DNA of 41,751 bases from Candidatus Brockarchaeota archaeon (GCA_017601395.1 JAFNIQ010000011.1:1-41751), one strand, 5' to 3'; shown: positions 1 through 8,387, counted from the stretch's first letter. Numbers and translations are program-made. The notes: generated from the sequence alone by a model not told the origin.

Positions 1-721
1 TGATTTCAGACACCTCTCCAGTGTCAACCCTTTTAACCCTTACTCCTTCCACGCGTTCCCCTCCCAGAATCTCCTCCACCACGCTGTTCCATACGAACTC
101 TATCTTTGGGTTGCTGAATGCCCTTTCCTGCAGTATCTTTGTTGCCCTAAGCTCGCTTCTCCTATGAATAACCTTAACTTTCTCCGCGAACTTTGTTAGG
201 AAGAGCGCTTCCTCCATTGCCGAGTCTCCGCCTCCCACGACCACCACAGTCCTGTCTCTGAAGAACGCCCCGTCGCAAACAGCGCAGTTTGAAACTCCTT
301 TCCCCCTCAATCTTTCTTCACCCTTTACGCCAAGCTCCTTGGGAGAGGCTCCTGTCGCGATTATAACTGCATGACTCTTGTAAGCAACCCCACCAGCAAC
401 TACTTTGAAAGGCCTCCCGGAGAAATCTGCGCTCTCCGCGTCTTCGAAAATCATCTCAGCTCCGAATCGTTGAGCCTGCTTCAACATATTATTCATAAGG
501 TCTGGCCCGAGTAACCCCTCCGGGAAACCCGGATAGTTCTCCACCAGAGACGTCAACATTAACTGGCCGCCCCAAGAGGATCCTGCGATAACGAGGGTTT
601 TCAGCCTAGCTCTGCCGGTGTATATCGCTGCAGTTAAACCAGCGGGTCCTGAGCCTATGATTATAACATCATACGTCTCGCCTGCTGGCTTTGATCCTAG
701 TACTAGAGGAAGGCTGCTCAT
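1..721 (-). CDS. trxB: Thioredoxin reductase, C-terminus outside the window
   Basis: The ORF is open to the left edge, so the track does not list it; I read it by hand from the ATG at 721. It is an FAD/NAD(P)H flavoprotein that reduces thioredoxin or a related disulfide carrier in the cytoplasm. Visible are the FAD-binding GSGPAGLTAA near residue 24, the GGQL segment near 55, the ATG(A) motif, the redox-active CAVC near residue 145 (CATC in most members), and the NAD(P)-binding GGGDSAMEEA just after it. About 240 residues are present of a usual 310-330. The MTH1187-family gene lies 50 nt upstream in the same direction, so the two may be co-transcribed. Family assignment is firm; the electron acceptor cannot be told. 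Confidence 0.93.
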   Translation of the reverse strand, partial: MSSLPLVLGSKPAGETYDVIIIGSGPAGLTAAIYTGRARLKTLVIAGSSWGGQLMLTSLVENYPGFPEGLLGPDLMNNMLKQAQRFGAEMIFEDAESADFSGRPFKVVAGGVAYKSHAVIIATGASPKELGVKGEERLRGKGVSNCAVCDGAFFRDRTVVVVGGGDSAMEEALFLTKFAEKVKVIHRRSELRATKILQERAFSNPKIEFVWNSVVEEILGGERVEGVRVKRVDTGEVSEI

Positions 722-771
722 ACTCCTCTGTTAACCAGTCTAAAATAAAAAGCTTTTCCAAACAAATGGTG

Positions 772-1080
772 CTAAACGCTTCCAACAGCCTTCTTCAAAG
801 ACTCGACCTTATCCTTCATACTTCTCTCCACATCCCTCCTATCATCTATTTTGACGATTGTTACGGCACGTTTAACACCGTGTTTGAAAACAGCCTCATG
901 CGCGACCCTTACCGCTTTCAAAGCCTCCTCAACACTCTGGGCCTCGAAAACGGTGCACATAGGGGTCAACTCATACTTAACCCCAATGCTTTCAAGCTCT
1001 CTTATTGCGTGAGCAAGTATTCTTGAAAGGCTTGTCCCCTCTCCAACCGGGACTATGCTGAACTCTACTACAACCACCAT
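772..1080 (-). CDS. MTH1187-family (DUF77) thiamine-binding protein
   Basis: A 102-residue protein matching the MTH1187/YkoF-like family in length and pattern: VVVEFSIVPVGEGTSLS at the start, then an ELTPMCTVFE-type strand and a second beta-alpha-beta half ending in a basic helix. Family members form ferredoxin-like dimers or tetramers that bind thiamine or related metabolites in the cytoplasm; this is family knowledge, not something the sequence proves. A TATA-like AAAACTTATCC on the minus strand, about 33 nt before the ATG, suggests a leaderless transcript. The TPP-riboswitch thiamine transporter at the other end of the window supports a thiamine role. It is followed by trxB. Confidence 0.85.
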   Translation of the reverse strand: MVVVVEFSIVPVGEGTSLSRILAHAIRELESIGVKYELTPMCTVFEAQSVEEALKAVRVAHEAVFKHGVKRAVTIVKIDDRRDVERSMKDKVESLKKAVGSV

Positions 1081-1237
1081 TTTTTCAAAATAAGTTAGTC
1101 CAGGGGCGGATAAGTTTTTCGCAATTCAAGGCTTTACGAACCTGTTTCAAAGCCTATTAGGCCTCAACAGCTGACAACAATCCCTTCCTCCAAGCCTGAG
1201 AATCAATCCTTTCTGTTTGACCAAAGGGGTGCCTGGT

Positions 1238-1293
1238 TACAATATGCCCCCATATATACTTGCCGCATATTTCCCCTCAGGGACTCGAAAAAG
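1238..1293 (+). repeat. Left copy of 56/58-bp direct repeat
   Basis: Runs from TACAATATGCCCC to GGGACTCGAAAAAG and is repeated in the same orientation at 8441-8498. The only difference I see is a 2-nt indel in the C-rich stretch (five Cs here, CCCCTCC there). The repeat includes a TATA-like CATATATACTTG. Similarity stops abruptly on both sides. Here it lies between the ends of unrelated genes and would fire antisense into the 217-residue gene if it acts as a promoter, so it looks like a duplicated copy rather than a site with its own job. Confidence 0.93.
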
Positions 1294-1342
1294 CTAGATT
1301 TGTTCTCAGAAAGGCGAGAAGGGTAAATTGGATTTTGATTCC

Positions 1343-1352
1343 AAAAAACACA
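1343..1352 (-). terminator. T-rich termination signal after the three-gene unit
   Basis: On the minus strand the sequence reads TGTTTTTTGG some 25-35 nt after the stop codon of the 217-residue gene. Archaeal transcription typically ends at such T runs without a hairpin. It is a weak signal by itself, but the position fits. Confidence 0.35.
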
Positions 1353-1377
1353 AATATTGCTCTCTCATCTCCACCTG

Positions 1378-2031
1378 TTATCTTGATCGCCGCTTGGCCT
1401 TCTTAACCTCTATCCCCTTGCTTATCAGGAATTCGTTCATCATCTCCTCGTTTATGAACATCTCCCTAGCATCGGCGATTGCATCCACTCTTTTCATGAT
1501 CTCGTTGATCGTTTGTTCCTCATCCATCCCCGCCGAGTTGAAGGCAGTTTCGAAACCGGATTCGTAATCTATATCGAATCTCGTTTCAAAACCATATTTG
1601 TTGCTTATCCTCTTGGCCACTTCAGTGCCCCACATGTGCTTTTTGGCATAATATGCGATGCTCCTCTCCATTTTCAAGTACTTCTCGTACCTTCCCTGCC
1701 TGAAGTCCTCGATTATCCCCTCCTCTTCCTCGAGTTCCTCCTTATTGATCTTTTCTCTCTCTTCTTCGGTCCTAGCCCTCTCATACCTTCGCCTATATTT
1801 CTTGCTATATAGGTAATCCGATATTTCGCTACGGGTGTGCTCGGGACCAGCATCAACTATAACCCTCCCATCTTCGTATGCTGTGATAGAGATGTCGTAA
1901 ACACGACGTGACCTAACAATTATAAACCACTTCTCTGTGAGCGCAGGGCTAATTAGTTCGACTTTCTCACGTTCAAGCTTAAATCTCTCGGCCAGTAGGT
2001 TCCTCAACTTCTCCACGATGCTTTCGCTCAT
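1378..2031 (-). CDS. Uncharacterised charged protein coupled to the giant surface protein
   Basis: I do not recognise this 217-residue protein. It has no signal peptide or membrane segment and should be cytoplasmic. Residues 1-70 look like a small alpha/beta domain (FKLEREKVELISPAL, then WFIIVRSRRVYDISITAYEDGRVIV). Residues 80-120 are a very charged helix (RRRYERARTEEEREKINKEE), and the rest is helical with a basic tail ending KKAKRRSR. Its ATG overlaps the TGA of the 1580-residue gene (ATGA), so the two are translationally coupled and probably made in step. A small cytoplasmic partner, such as an immunity or assembly protein for the giant gene product, is one reading, but nothing in the sequence proves it. 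It is the last gene of the three-gene unit. Confidence 0.85.
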   Translation of the reverse strand: MSESIVEKLRNLLAERFKLEREKVELISPALTEKWFIIVRSRRVYDISITAYEDGRVIVDAGPEHTRSEISDYLYSKKYRRRYERARTEEEREKINKEELEEEEGIIEDFRQGRYEKYLKMERSIAYYAKKHMWGTEVAKRISNKYGFETRFDIDYESGFETAFNSAGMDEEQTINEIMKRVDAIADAREMFINEEMMNEFLISKGIEVKKAKRRSR

Positions 2032-5000
2032 CCCGCTAGTTCACCCCTCGTATAGACTTCTATGAGCGGAGGTATGTCCGGTTCGCCGGCGAGGGCCCGT
2101 ACCGGATCATACGAGAAACCTATTGCGACGCCATACTGAACATCCTTATATTCATCGAGCTTAATATGCTCCTTAAGGTCCGTATTCTTTACATCATCAC
2201 ATAGCTTTTTCAAATCTCCTCCCCTTACTGTTGACTCCATCTCTATTATTGCTATTGTGTCGCCACTCTTAAATACCACTTTACCATTAACCACAATGTC
2301 CTTTAGGGCGAATATTTTACCATCGGGTTTCCTTTTTCCACCAATGTGTTGGAAATTCACGGTATCCCTAACCCTAAGGACTTCTAGCGGTATCCCGGTT
2401 TTCTTGGAAAACTCCGCGAGGATCATCTCTCGATAATCTATCCCCCTGTATCCAAGGATCACGATACGCTCCCCTGCTATACCTACCTGAGTTTTCACTT
2501 TGCTCAGATCATCGGCTTCGATTACTTGGCGGAGATAAGAGGATGTCTCATCATCTATCAGGACTATCCTTATGTACCGTATTTCGCTTGCACCATCGGG
2601 TACATGAGCTCCAAATCTATCAGTTCCACAGTATGCCATTTCGCCGTTATCATACTCCAAGATGACACCATACTTGCTCCCAATGTCTCTCTCAAGCTCC
2701 TTCAAGGCGTTATAGCCCAGCAACCTGAATAACTTCCTTTTCAATCCAACACATTTCTGGCCTTTTTCCAAGGGTGCCAGGTAGGAACGCTTGCCTGTCT
2801 GCTCATTGAGAGACTTAAAGTTGAAGCTATACTCAGCTAGTTTCGGTTTATCCTCTATGTCATCAAGATATCCTATCCTCATTAAATCTAACATACTATC
2901 TAGCTCAATTCTTTTAACGAGATAAGAGTTCCCTCCAATCCTGATCCTAACTTCTCTATCATCATAGAAGAAAATAACAAGGTTGTTGCCTCCTATGTCC
3001 TTGCCTTCTAACTCCGCGTGGACATGGATCCTTCCTCCCCAAATATCCGTATCCAGCTCAAACTTGAAACTCTTCCCACCGATCTTCATCTCGTTTTTGA
3101 AGAGATCAAGCTTTATTTCTATTCCGCCAACTGAGAATTCTCTTGGGAAGAAGAGCCTGTAGTCGAGAAACTCAGCCTTAGTCACTAAAATCTCTACCTC
3201 ATCACCCCCTATTTCATTCAACACTTGATCAACCTGATGCTCCGGTATACCCACACTTTTTGATCCCCTACTCTTAACCGGAAACTCCATCACCCCTTTC
3301 TTCTCCCCGCACTCCCAGTAGATCCTCGCCACATACGTCCCCGGACTAAGCTTATTGTCCTTCCCCATATTGAGAGCCCGATCCTCTCCCCTCTTCAGCG
3401 TAATCCTATGGGGCTCTCGAAACTCGAATACCTTTATTCCGGCGAGGAGTTCCTTCAGCCCGTCCGGCTTCTCGAGTATGCCTCCTATTTCCTTCATTCC
3501 AACCCCTGATGCGAGGAGCTTCTCCAAGCACCCGAGCTCATCGGAGCCTAACTTAGCCAGCTTCGGCGCTAGCTTAATGACCGCGTACTCAACCTCATTG
3601 CCTTCAGCGTTAAAAATCGAGCGTAACAGCTCGTCTACGCATCTCTTGCTTTTTTCACTGATGTTCTCTATCTCCTGGATGAACTTGTCCCAGGCCTCAT
3701 CGCTTAGCCTGCATTTTCCATACGCTCGGAGCAAGCCCAGAAAGGCTTCCTCGCTCAATCCAAGCTTGCCAGAAACATCCAGAGCGTCATCTAGGAATCT
3801 CCCGGTGGATTCAACCAGCGAGCTCAGCGATTCCTCATCATCCTTAATCCTATTCAGGTATTCTTTGAAATCACCGCTCTCTCCAGAGATCGCCAGTGAG
3901 GCGGCAATCCCCCTTGCCGTAAGCTTTCCAGCTATGATTCCAATATCCCATAATGGCGGGGTTATCCAGTTGTAGACTCCCTTCAAAAATTCCTTTATCC
4001 GTCCCGCGCGCGAAAGCAGCATCGGCCCATTGCTGAGGAACTTGTAGTAGATGCCAACGTAGGTGGCAAGCGATAGCGCTGACCCCACCAGCCTTCCTAA
4101 GGCCTTACCCTTCTCATACTCTCTCGCATCTTCATTACCAAAAGTTACTAGCAAATCCCTTACCGTCACGTCAGCGAGGAGGTCTAGCGCTGTGTCGCCA
4201 ACTATGTATCCTTGTTTCTCTTTAATCTTGCTCCTGAGTCCCTGGAATAAGTAATACGCGTTAAAGTATCCTGCATAAGCAGCCCTCTGGGAAAAGCCGT
4301 CGAGCTCTCCAGCTACTTCATCCATCTTTTTGTAGGCTGAGTAGGCCTCGAGGATCTCCCTGATGTTAGATGCTACCCCGACGGCGAAAAGGCTCGGAAT
4401 TACTGCTGAGGTTATAAGGTTCTTAACATATGCCAGGAGGGAGCCGCCCTTCGTCGGCACTGCTAGTATGACCATTATCGTCGCTGTTATGATTATCCCT
4501 GAAAGCTTCTCCTTTATTCCATCCCAGAAGCCTCTCCAGAACTCCGAGACCTCGCCTGTAGCATGGACCCGAAGGAATACGACGATCCTGCCCTGATATT
4601 TCAAGTAGATTAAGACCGGATGGCTTGCGCTCTTACGTTGAATGAGGCTCAGAGGGATTGAGCCATGGGCCGGAATGCTGAGAGCAATGTTCTCCGGCAG
4701 ATTCTCAGCTATTGGCCATTGGAGGATTTCGAGCTCGTAAACGATGTCCCATGCAGCGTAGTTCTTGACTAAAACTCCTTTGACTAAGTCCCCCTGATAC
4801 ATAAGTGGACGGTATACTAGCTCTATAGTTTTATCGTGCAGAACGCTGGCAATGGCTTTGTCCAGGTCCCATTTCTTAACCCCTGTATCCTCATACTTAT
4901 AGTCGTGATCCTCCCAGCTGCTATACTTAAGCTTCTCGTAAAAATCGTCGTTAACCGTCACGATTTCGGACTGGTTGAGAACTTCTTCCTTAACCAGCTT

Positions 5001-6764
5001 AATCTCATAGCTTGGTGGAATCTTACTGGGTTCTAGTCTTTCATCTTCATTTATGTGGAAGAGCTTCTTAACCTCGTCCTCCCTCAAAACCCTCTCATAA
5101 AGGAAGCCCGGCTTAACGTCAAGGAGCATATACCTTACTTCGGGGGCTTCGATGCTGCTCGCATTACCTAAAGTCAGCGTGAAGCCCTTGGGGGAAATGG
5201 GGATTAAGCTTAATCCACTGAAGAAACTTATAGATGAAGGCGCCAGGCAATTCTTCATCAGGTAGAGCTTAACGTGTGTCGCGCACCGGTAGCCGGGGAC
5301 GAAGACCCTCTTGGTTTCCTCATAGCCTTTAAACTCTATGAGGTATGTCCTCCACTCCTCCGGGGTTACAAAGTTTGTTGTCGAGATCGTCGTGAGTGAA
5401 GTACTGGTATGCCTCTTGCCCTCAAGATCGTGATAGACTGCTGTGACGTTGACTTTAGCGATCGGTGAGAGTAGCTTGGTTATCACGCTTCCCCGCCAGG
5501 TGTGCCAGACTCTTCCAACCCCCAGCTCTTTCTCCTCGACATCCCCGGTTACGAGCAGCTTAACACCCGTAGCCTCCTGCCCGCCGCTGTTGACCAGGGT
5601 TATTGTGAGGTTCGCAAACTTGGCTAGGGCCTCGGCTTCAACTTCAACCCTCAGCCTTGGGGCTTCTGGCAACACGGTAACAACGTAGGTTACTGTTTTC
5701 CCGCCGTTCCAGAACACTACATCTAGATTCTTAGGTTCAACGATGGCGAAGTAGATAGTAACCTGGTAAACTCCTGGTCTCTTAGCTCTAAGGTATAGAT
5801 GTGATGCTGGGCATCCTGAGCCGTATGGGAAGCCTACTGGAGGAGGGGCCCAAGCTTCAAACGCGTCTTCGTCGGAGAACCTCGCACCGAGCAAGACCCT
5901 GAAATCTCGAGCCTCCTGGGGGTTCCTTATCCGAGCGCTTATCGTTATTACATCCCCTATTTTGACCCTTGTCGGAGAGATCGAGGTGTCTACAACGAGG
6001 GGATCGTGGGCTGGGAGCAGAACTCTGAACTCGCTTACCTGAGATATCACAGCCTCACGTGTTTCCTCGAAGTGCCCGGGCACTGCGACGATGAAGCTCT
6101 CGAAGCCGAAGCTGCCTTGAGTCACGTTAGAGAAGAGCCCGATGTTTATCCTAGCGGTCTTGTTAAACACTTCCCCGGTCTTCAGGTCTAGGAACGTGAA
6201 AGTGTAAGCGTCAGGGTCAACGACCCTAACCAGATATGTCCTCCTCTTAGGATACCTGCGGAGGACGTAGAAAAGGCTTGTTCCGTTGCTCTCATACTTT
6301 ATTGAGCTTACGTCAACGTCTCTCCCCCGACCATCAACCACCTTATAGGGAATTTCTACGGATACGCTTCCATCGTCGCTTCGAATGATTCGAGCATCAT
6401 CATACTTCAGGATTATCGTGTAGTTCTTAAGCTCGTAGCCTATCCGCATTGGCAACCTCAGGGTATCATTAGCATCGATTATGGCCTGGCGAATCTCACT
6501 GTCAGAGCAGCCCGTCGAGACTAGTTGGGCTATGAAGAGCCAGAGCCTCTTAGCGAGCTCGACTGGAAACCCCTCGGGTATGATGAAGTTGGCCTCGGTC
6601 ACCGAGCCGCTCGGTATCCTCCCCTTCTCAAGCTCCTCCTCTATCCTCCTAAGGGTAGCTACCGCATCCGTCTCCTCCCCATGAGCTTGAAGGCGGAGTA
6701 TTGCATCGAAGTGCGAGGTCAGTATAAGGATCGAGATGATTATAGCCAGTGCCTTTCTAAGCAT
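2028..6764 (-). CDS. Giant secreted/membrane multidomain protein, possible toxin-like architecture
   Basis: About 1578 residues from the ATG at 6764, which has GAGGAGGT 8 nt upstream; the track's GTG at 6770 is too close to that site. An N-terminal signal peptide (LAIIISILILTSHF) is followed by some 700 residues of beta-rich, N-glycosylation-motif-rich sequence, including a CARDB/Ig-like stretch near 360-410 (LRVEVEAEALAKFANLTITLVNSGG). Hydrophobic segments follow at about 755-770 and 783-803, with weaker ones near 890-915 and 938-960. A helical region (960-1150) and beta domains come next. The last 150 residues carry RKPDGKIF and, some 27 residues on, AIIEMEST, resembling a PD-(D/E)XK nuclease core but with ExE instead of ExK. 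The order (export signal, long stalk, membrane region, enzyme-like tail, coupled small gene) resembles polymorphic toxins; function is unproven. Confidence 0.88.
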   Translation of the reverse strand: MLRKALAIIISILILTSHFDAILRLQAHGEETDAVATLRRIEEELEKGRIPSGSVTEANFIIPEGFPVELAKRLWLFIAQLVSTGCSDSEIRQAIIDANDTLRLPMRIGYELKNYTIILKYDDARIIRSDDGSVSVEIPYKVVDGRGRDVDVSSIKYESNGTSLFYVLRRYPKRRTYLVRVVDPDAYTFTFLDLKTGEVFNKTARINIGLFSNVTQGSFGFESFIVAVPGHFEETREAVISQVSEFRVLLPAHDPLVVDTSISPTRVKIGDVITISARIRNPQEARDFRVLLGARFSDEDAFEAWAPPPVGFPYGSGCPASHLYLRAKRPGVYQVTIYFAIVEPKNLDVVFWNGGKTVTYVVTVLPEAPRLRVEVEAEALAKFANLTITLVNSGGQEATGVKLLVTGDVEEKELGVGRVWHTWRGSVITKLLSPIAKVNVTAVYHDLEGKRHTSTSLTTISTTNFVTPEEWRTYLIEFKGYEETKRVFVPGYRCATHVKLYLMKNCLAPSSISFFSGLSLIPISPKGFTLTLGNASSIEAPEVRYMLLDVKPGFLYERVLREDEVKKLFHINEDERLEPSKIPPSYEIKLVKEEVLNQSEIVTVNDDFYEKLKYSSWEDHDYKYEDTGVKKWDLDKAIASVLHDKTIELVYRPLMYQGDLVKGVLVKNYAAWDIVYELEILQWPIAENLPENIALSIPAHGSIPLSLIQRKSASHPVLIYLKYQGRIVVFLRVHATGEVSEFWRGFWDGIKEKLSGIIITATIMVILAVPTKGGSLLAYVKNLITSAVIPSLFAVGVASNIREILEAYSAYKKMDEVAGELDGFSQRAAYAGYFNAYYLFQGLRSKIKEKQGYIVGDTALDLLADVTVRDLLVTFGNEDAREYEKGKALGRLVGSALSLATYVGIYYKFLSNGPMLLSRAGRIKEFLKGVYNWITPPLWDIGIIAGKLTARGIAASLAISGESGDFKEYLNRIKDDEESLSSLVESTGRFLDDALDVSGKLGLSEEAFLGLLRAYGKCRLSDEAWDKFIQEIENISEKSKRCVDELLRSIFNAEGNEVEYAVIKLAPKLAKLGSDELGCLEKLLASGVGMKEIGGILEKPDGLKELLAGIKVFEFREPHRITLKRGEDRALNMGKDNKLSPGTYVARIYWECGEKKGVMEFPVKSRGSKSVGIPEHQVDQVLNEIGGDEVEILVTKAEFLDYRLFFPREFSVGGIEIKLDLFKNEMKIGGKSFKFELDTDIWGGRIHVHAELEGKDIGGNNLVIFFYDDREVRIRIGGNSYLVKRIELDSMLDLMRIGYLDDIEDKPKLAEYSFNFKSLNEQTGKRSYLAPLEKGQKCVGLKRKLFRLLGYNALKELERDIGSKYGVILEYDNGEMAYCGTDRFGAHVPDGASEIRYIRIVLIDDETSSYLRQVIEADDLSKVKTQVGIAGERIVILGYRGIDYREMILAEFSKKTGIPLEVLRVRDTVNFQHIGGKRKPDGKIFALKDIVVNGKVVFKSGDTIAIIEMESTVRGGDLKKLCDDVKNTDLKEHIKLDEYKDVQYGVAIGFSYDPVRALAGEPDIPPLIEVYTRGELAG

Positions 6765-7944
6765 TCTCACCTACCTCCTCTCCACCTGTAGAAGCTGAAC
6801 TTGCATGGGATTTCCTCCCTAGGACAATGAACAAAAGGATCATGGAGAGACCTAAAAATCCCATTAAGAGCCTCATTAGGTTAAGCTCTTGAGCCAGCTT
6901 TTCAACTTCCCCAGCCTCCTTCAGCTGCTTCTTCTCATAAGCCTCAAGCGAGGCCTTCATAATCGTTATATCGGCCTCCTTACCTTCAAGCATATGTCTC
7001 AAGGTTTCCTGCTCCCTAGAGTTGTTCAGCATCGCCCTCAGAAACCAATTCTCATATCTAAGCCGGAGGTATTCTGAGAAGAGGGTTTCGCCGAGCTTAA
7101 TGACTAGGTTCGTGGTTGAGTTTAACGTCTTAGATCTCAGTACGAGCCCAGCCGGCTCCTTGAGGCCCGAAAGCTTTGGCCAATTAACCGTCACCTCGTA
7201 CAGCTCTCCCCTATGCATTACTTCACAATCCTCCGTTAGGAAACCCGTCTGAAGAGCTGCACTAACTTCAGTGACGTTGCTCGTAGCGATTACTCTGAAA
7301 AGGATCCTCAAGGATTCCTTCTCAAAGAAAATGGAATCGAGGATTATCTCGGCGAGGTCGGTTGCCTCTTCCCCCTTAACCCTTATCATCGCATTTCCCC
7401 CATCGAGCTTCCTCATCTCTTGTCTGTAACAATCGACGAGGAAGCTTCTGTCAGAGATCGTGTCGTTGTCGATGGCGATCCAGAGCTGAGTCTCGTTCGG
7501 CTCCAGCATGGGGTAAACGCAGACATAGAAGTTGCCCTCCACGATAACGCCCGGTAATGTAACCTTGGCCCAATCCAAGGTTGCATTCTTAAAGTAGTTA
7601 GGGATAGGAATGGAGACCTTGAAGACTACATTAAAATCATTATCCCTCACCTCTATGATGAAAGGTTTCTCGCCCTTAACTACAGCGAAGCCGTAGATGA
7701 GGACGGCTGTTATCCTCCACCTAAGGGCGGGAGGGGTGAATTTAACGGCTATCCCATTAGGATAGTAGTCGCTCCAGAAGCATTCCGCGCCACCATCGTC
7801 GTAACGTAACAATAGGCTTGAATCAGGATAAGCGTGTGAAGTTTGGGCTAACACCAATAGGATTGAAAGCACGGCTTTACCCACCGTTTGAGCTGCGGAT
7901 TTTACCTCTCCTCCAACTCCTAATTTATCAGCTTCGCTCCTCAT
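6757..7944 (-). CDS. Secreted coiled-coil protein with C-terminal membrane anchor
   Basis: A 395-residue protein I cannot assign to a named family. A hydrophobic segment at residues 23-38 (VLSILLVLAQTSHA) looks like a signal peptide with cleavage after SHA. The next 180 residues are beta-rich and resemble a carbohydrate-binding or jelly-roll ectodomain (LRYDDGGAECFWSDYY, IAVKFTPPALRWRITAV). A second beta region follows, then a heptad-rich coiled coil at about 295-360 and a transmembrane helix at 365-383 (LMGFLGLSMILLFIVLG) with a short cytoplasmic tail. It should therefore stand outside the cell, anchored at its C-terminus. It is the first gene of the unit; its 3' end overlaps the giant gene by 8 nt. 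TATA box GCTATAAAAATA lies about 30 nt before the ATG, so the mRNA is probably leaderless. Confidence 0.85.
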   Translation of the reverse strand: MRSEADKLGVGGEVKSAAQTVGKAVLSILLVLAQTSHAYPDSSLLLRYDDGGAECFWSDYYPNGIAVKFTPPALRWRITAVLIYGFAVVKGEKPFIIEVRDNDFNVVFKVSIPIPNYFKNATLDWAKVTLPGVIVEGNFYVCVYPMLEPNETQLWIAIDNDTISDRSFLVDCYRQEMRKLDGGNAMIRVKGEEATDLAEIILDSIFFEKESLRILFRVIATSNVTEVSAALQTGFLTEDCEVMHRGELYEVTVNWPKLSGLKEPAGLVLRSKTLNSTTNLVIKLGETLFSEYLRLRYENWFLRAMLNNSREQETLRHMLEGKEADITIMKASLEAYEKKQLKEAGEVEKLAQELNLMRLLMGFLGLSMILLFIVLGRKSHASSASTGGEEVGENA

Positions 7945-7968
7945 ATCATTAGAGGAGGCTTGAGGATG

Positions 7969-7980
7969 TATTTTTATAGC
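7969..7980 (-). promoter_or_regulatory. TATA box of the three-gene surface operon
   Basis: GCTATAAAAATA on the minus strand, centred about 30 nt before the ATG at 7944. That spacing puts the transcription start at or just before the ATG, so no Shine-Dalgarno site is needed for the first gene, whereas the two downstream genes have overlaps and a strong internal ribosome site. Confidence 0.65.
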
Positions 7981-7992
7981 ATGAGGTAAGCG

Positions 7993-8023
7993 AAAATTTC
8001 CGCTGACAGTCAGCGAGAATTTA
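7993..8023. repeat. Imperfect palindrome upstream of the surface operon promoter
   Basis: A perfect core CGCTGAC-A-GTCAGCG (8001-8015) is extended by A/T-rich arms (AAAATTT and AGAATTTA) with one mismatch and one wobble. It lies just upstream of the operon TATA box on the side where archaeal activators or BRE-blocking repressors bind. Operator is the likeliest reading. Confidence 0.6.
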
Positions 8024-8064
8024 CCGACGGAAGATTTATATCACTGTCCTCAGCAGGCTTGGCG

Positions 8065-8387
8065 AGTGCCATTCGAGCGCGAATTCTCGGGTGAATCAGG
8101 CGGATAAAGGCCACTAAAAGCGTGGGGGAAGCGATGATGGCTCACCGGAATTCTTCACTCACCAGCGGGTAAGCATCCGTTTACCCCAGGTAAATATCTG
8201 CTTACCATATTCGGCCATTCACATTGCTGGGTTTTAAACCCTAACGCCCTTCTCCTAAATCCTTGAAAGGCACTTGGCGCTTTAGGAGACGTTGCTAAAC
8301 GAAGGCGAGAAACTAGCGCGCTATTGGATATCCGTAGCATTCCACATAAGGCGCGCGCTAAGCGGCTTCCAGTACGTAGCGAAGGCC
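8065..8387 (+). ncRNA. Candidate structured RNA with serial hairpins
   Basis: Downstream of a plus-strand TATA-like GATTTATATC (8033-8042), consecutive inverted repeats occur: the twin GGTAA/TTACC hairpins, GGGTTT-T-AAACCC (8229-8241), CTCCTAAA/TTTAGGAG (8252-8288, 21-nt loop with inner CCTT/AAGG), TAGCGCGC/GCGCGCTA (8314-8360), and GGCTTC/GAAGGCC with one bulge (8364-8387). The arms avoid overlap, as in a folded RNA. I know no family with this order; a regulatory DNA origin is equally possible. Confidence 0.3.
8168..8206. repeat. Twin GGTAA-N8-TTACC elements
   Basis: Two 18-bp inverted repeats with identical arms and identical 8-bp spacers in length but not sequence: 8168-8185 and 8189-8206, separated by 3 bp. 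Their centres are 21 bp apart, two helical turns, as expected for two dimers of one DNA-binding protein on one face. Transcribed, they would form two small hairpins instead. Confidence 0.8.

Larger units (their letters stand above)
1081..1377. other. Intergenic region with DUF77 promoter and left copy of the long repeat
   Basis: This 297-bp gap holds the promoter of the MTH1187-family gene (TATA-like element at about 1108-1118, minus strand), the left copy of the 56/58-bp direct repeat (1238-1293), and the 3' flank of the 217-residue gene with a T-rich run on the minus strand. ORF 1328-1567 on the plus strand is a shadow of the 217-residue gene. I see no further gene. Confidence 0.6.

Noticed and set aside
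3355-3975. 206-residue plus-strand ORF
   Set aside because: It lies antisense inside the giant surface protein gene and is Ser-rich, as expected of a shadow frame.
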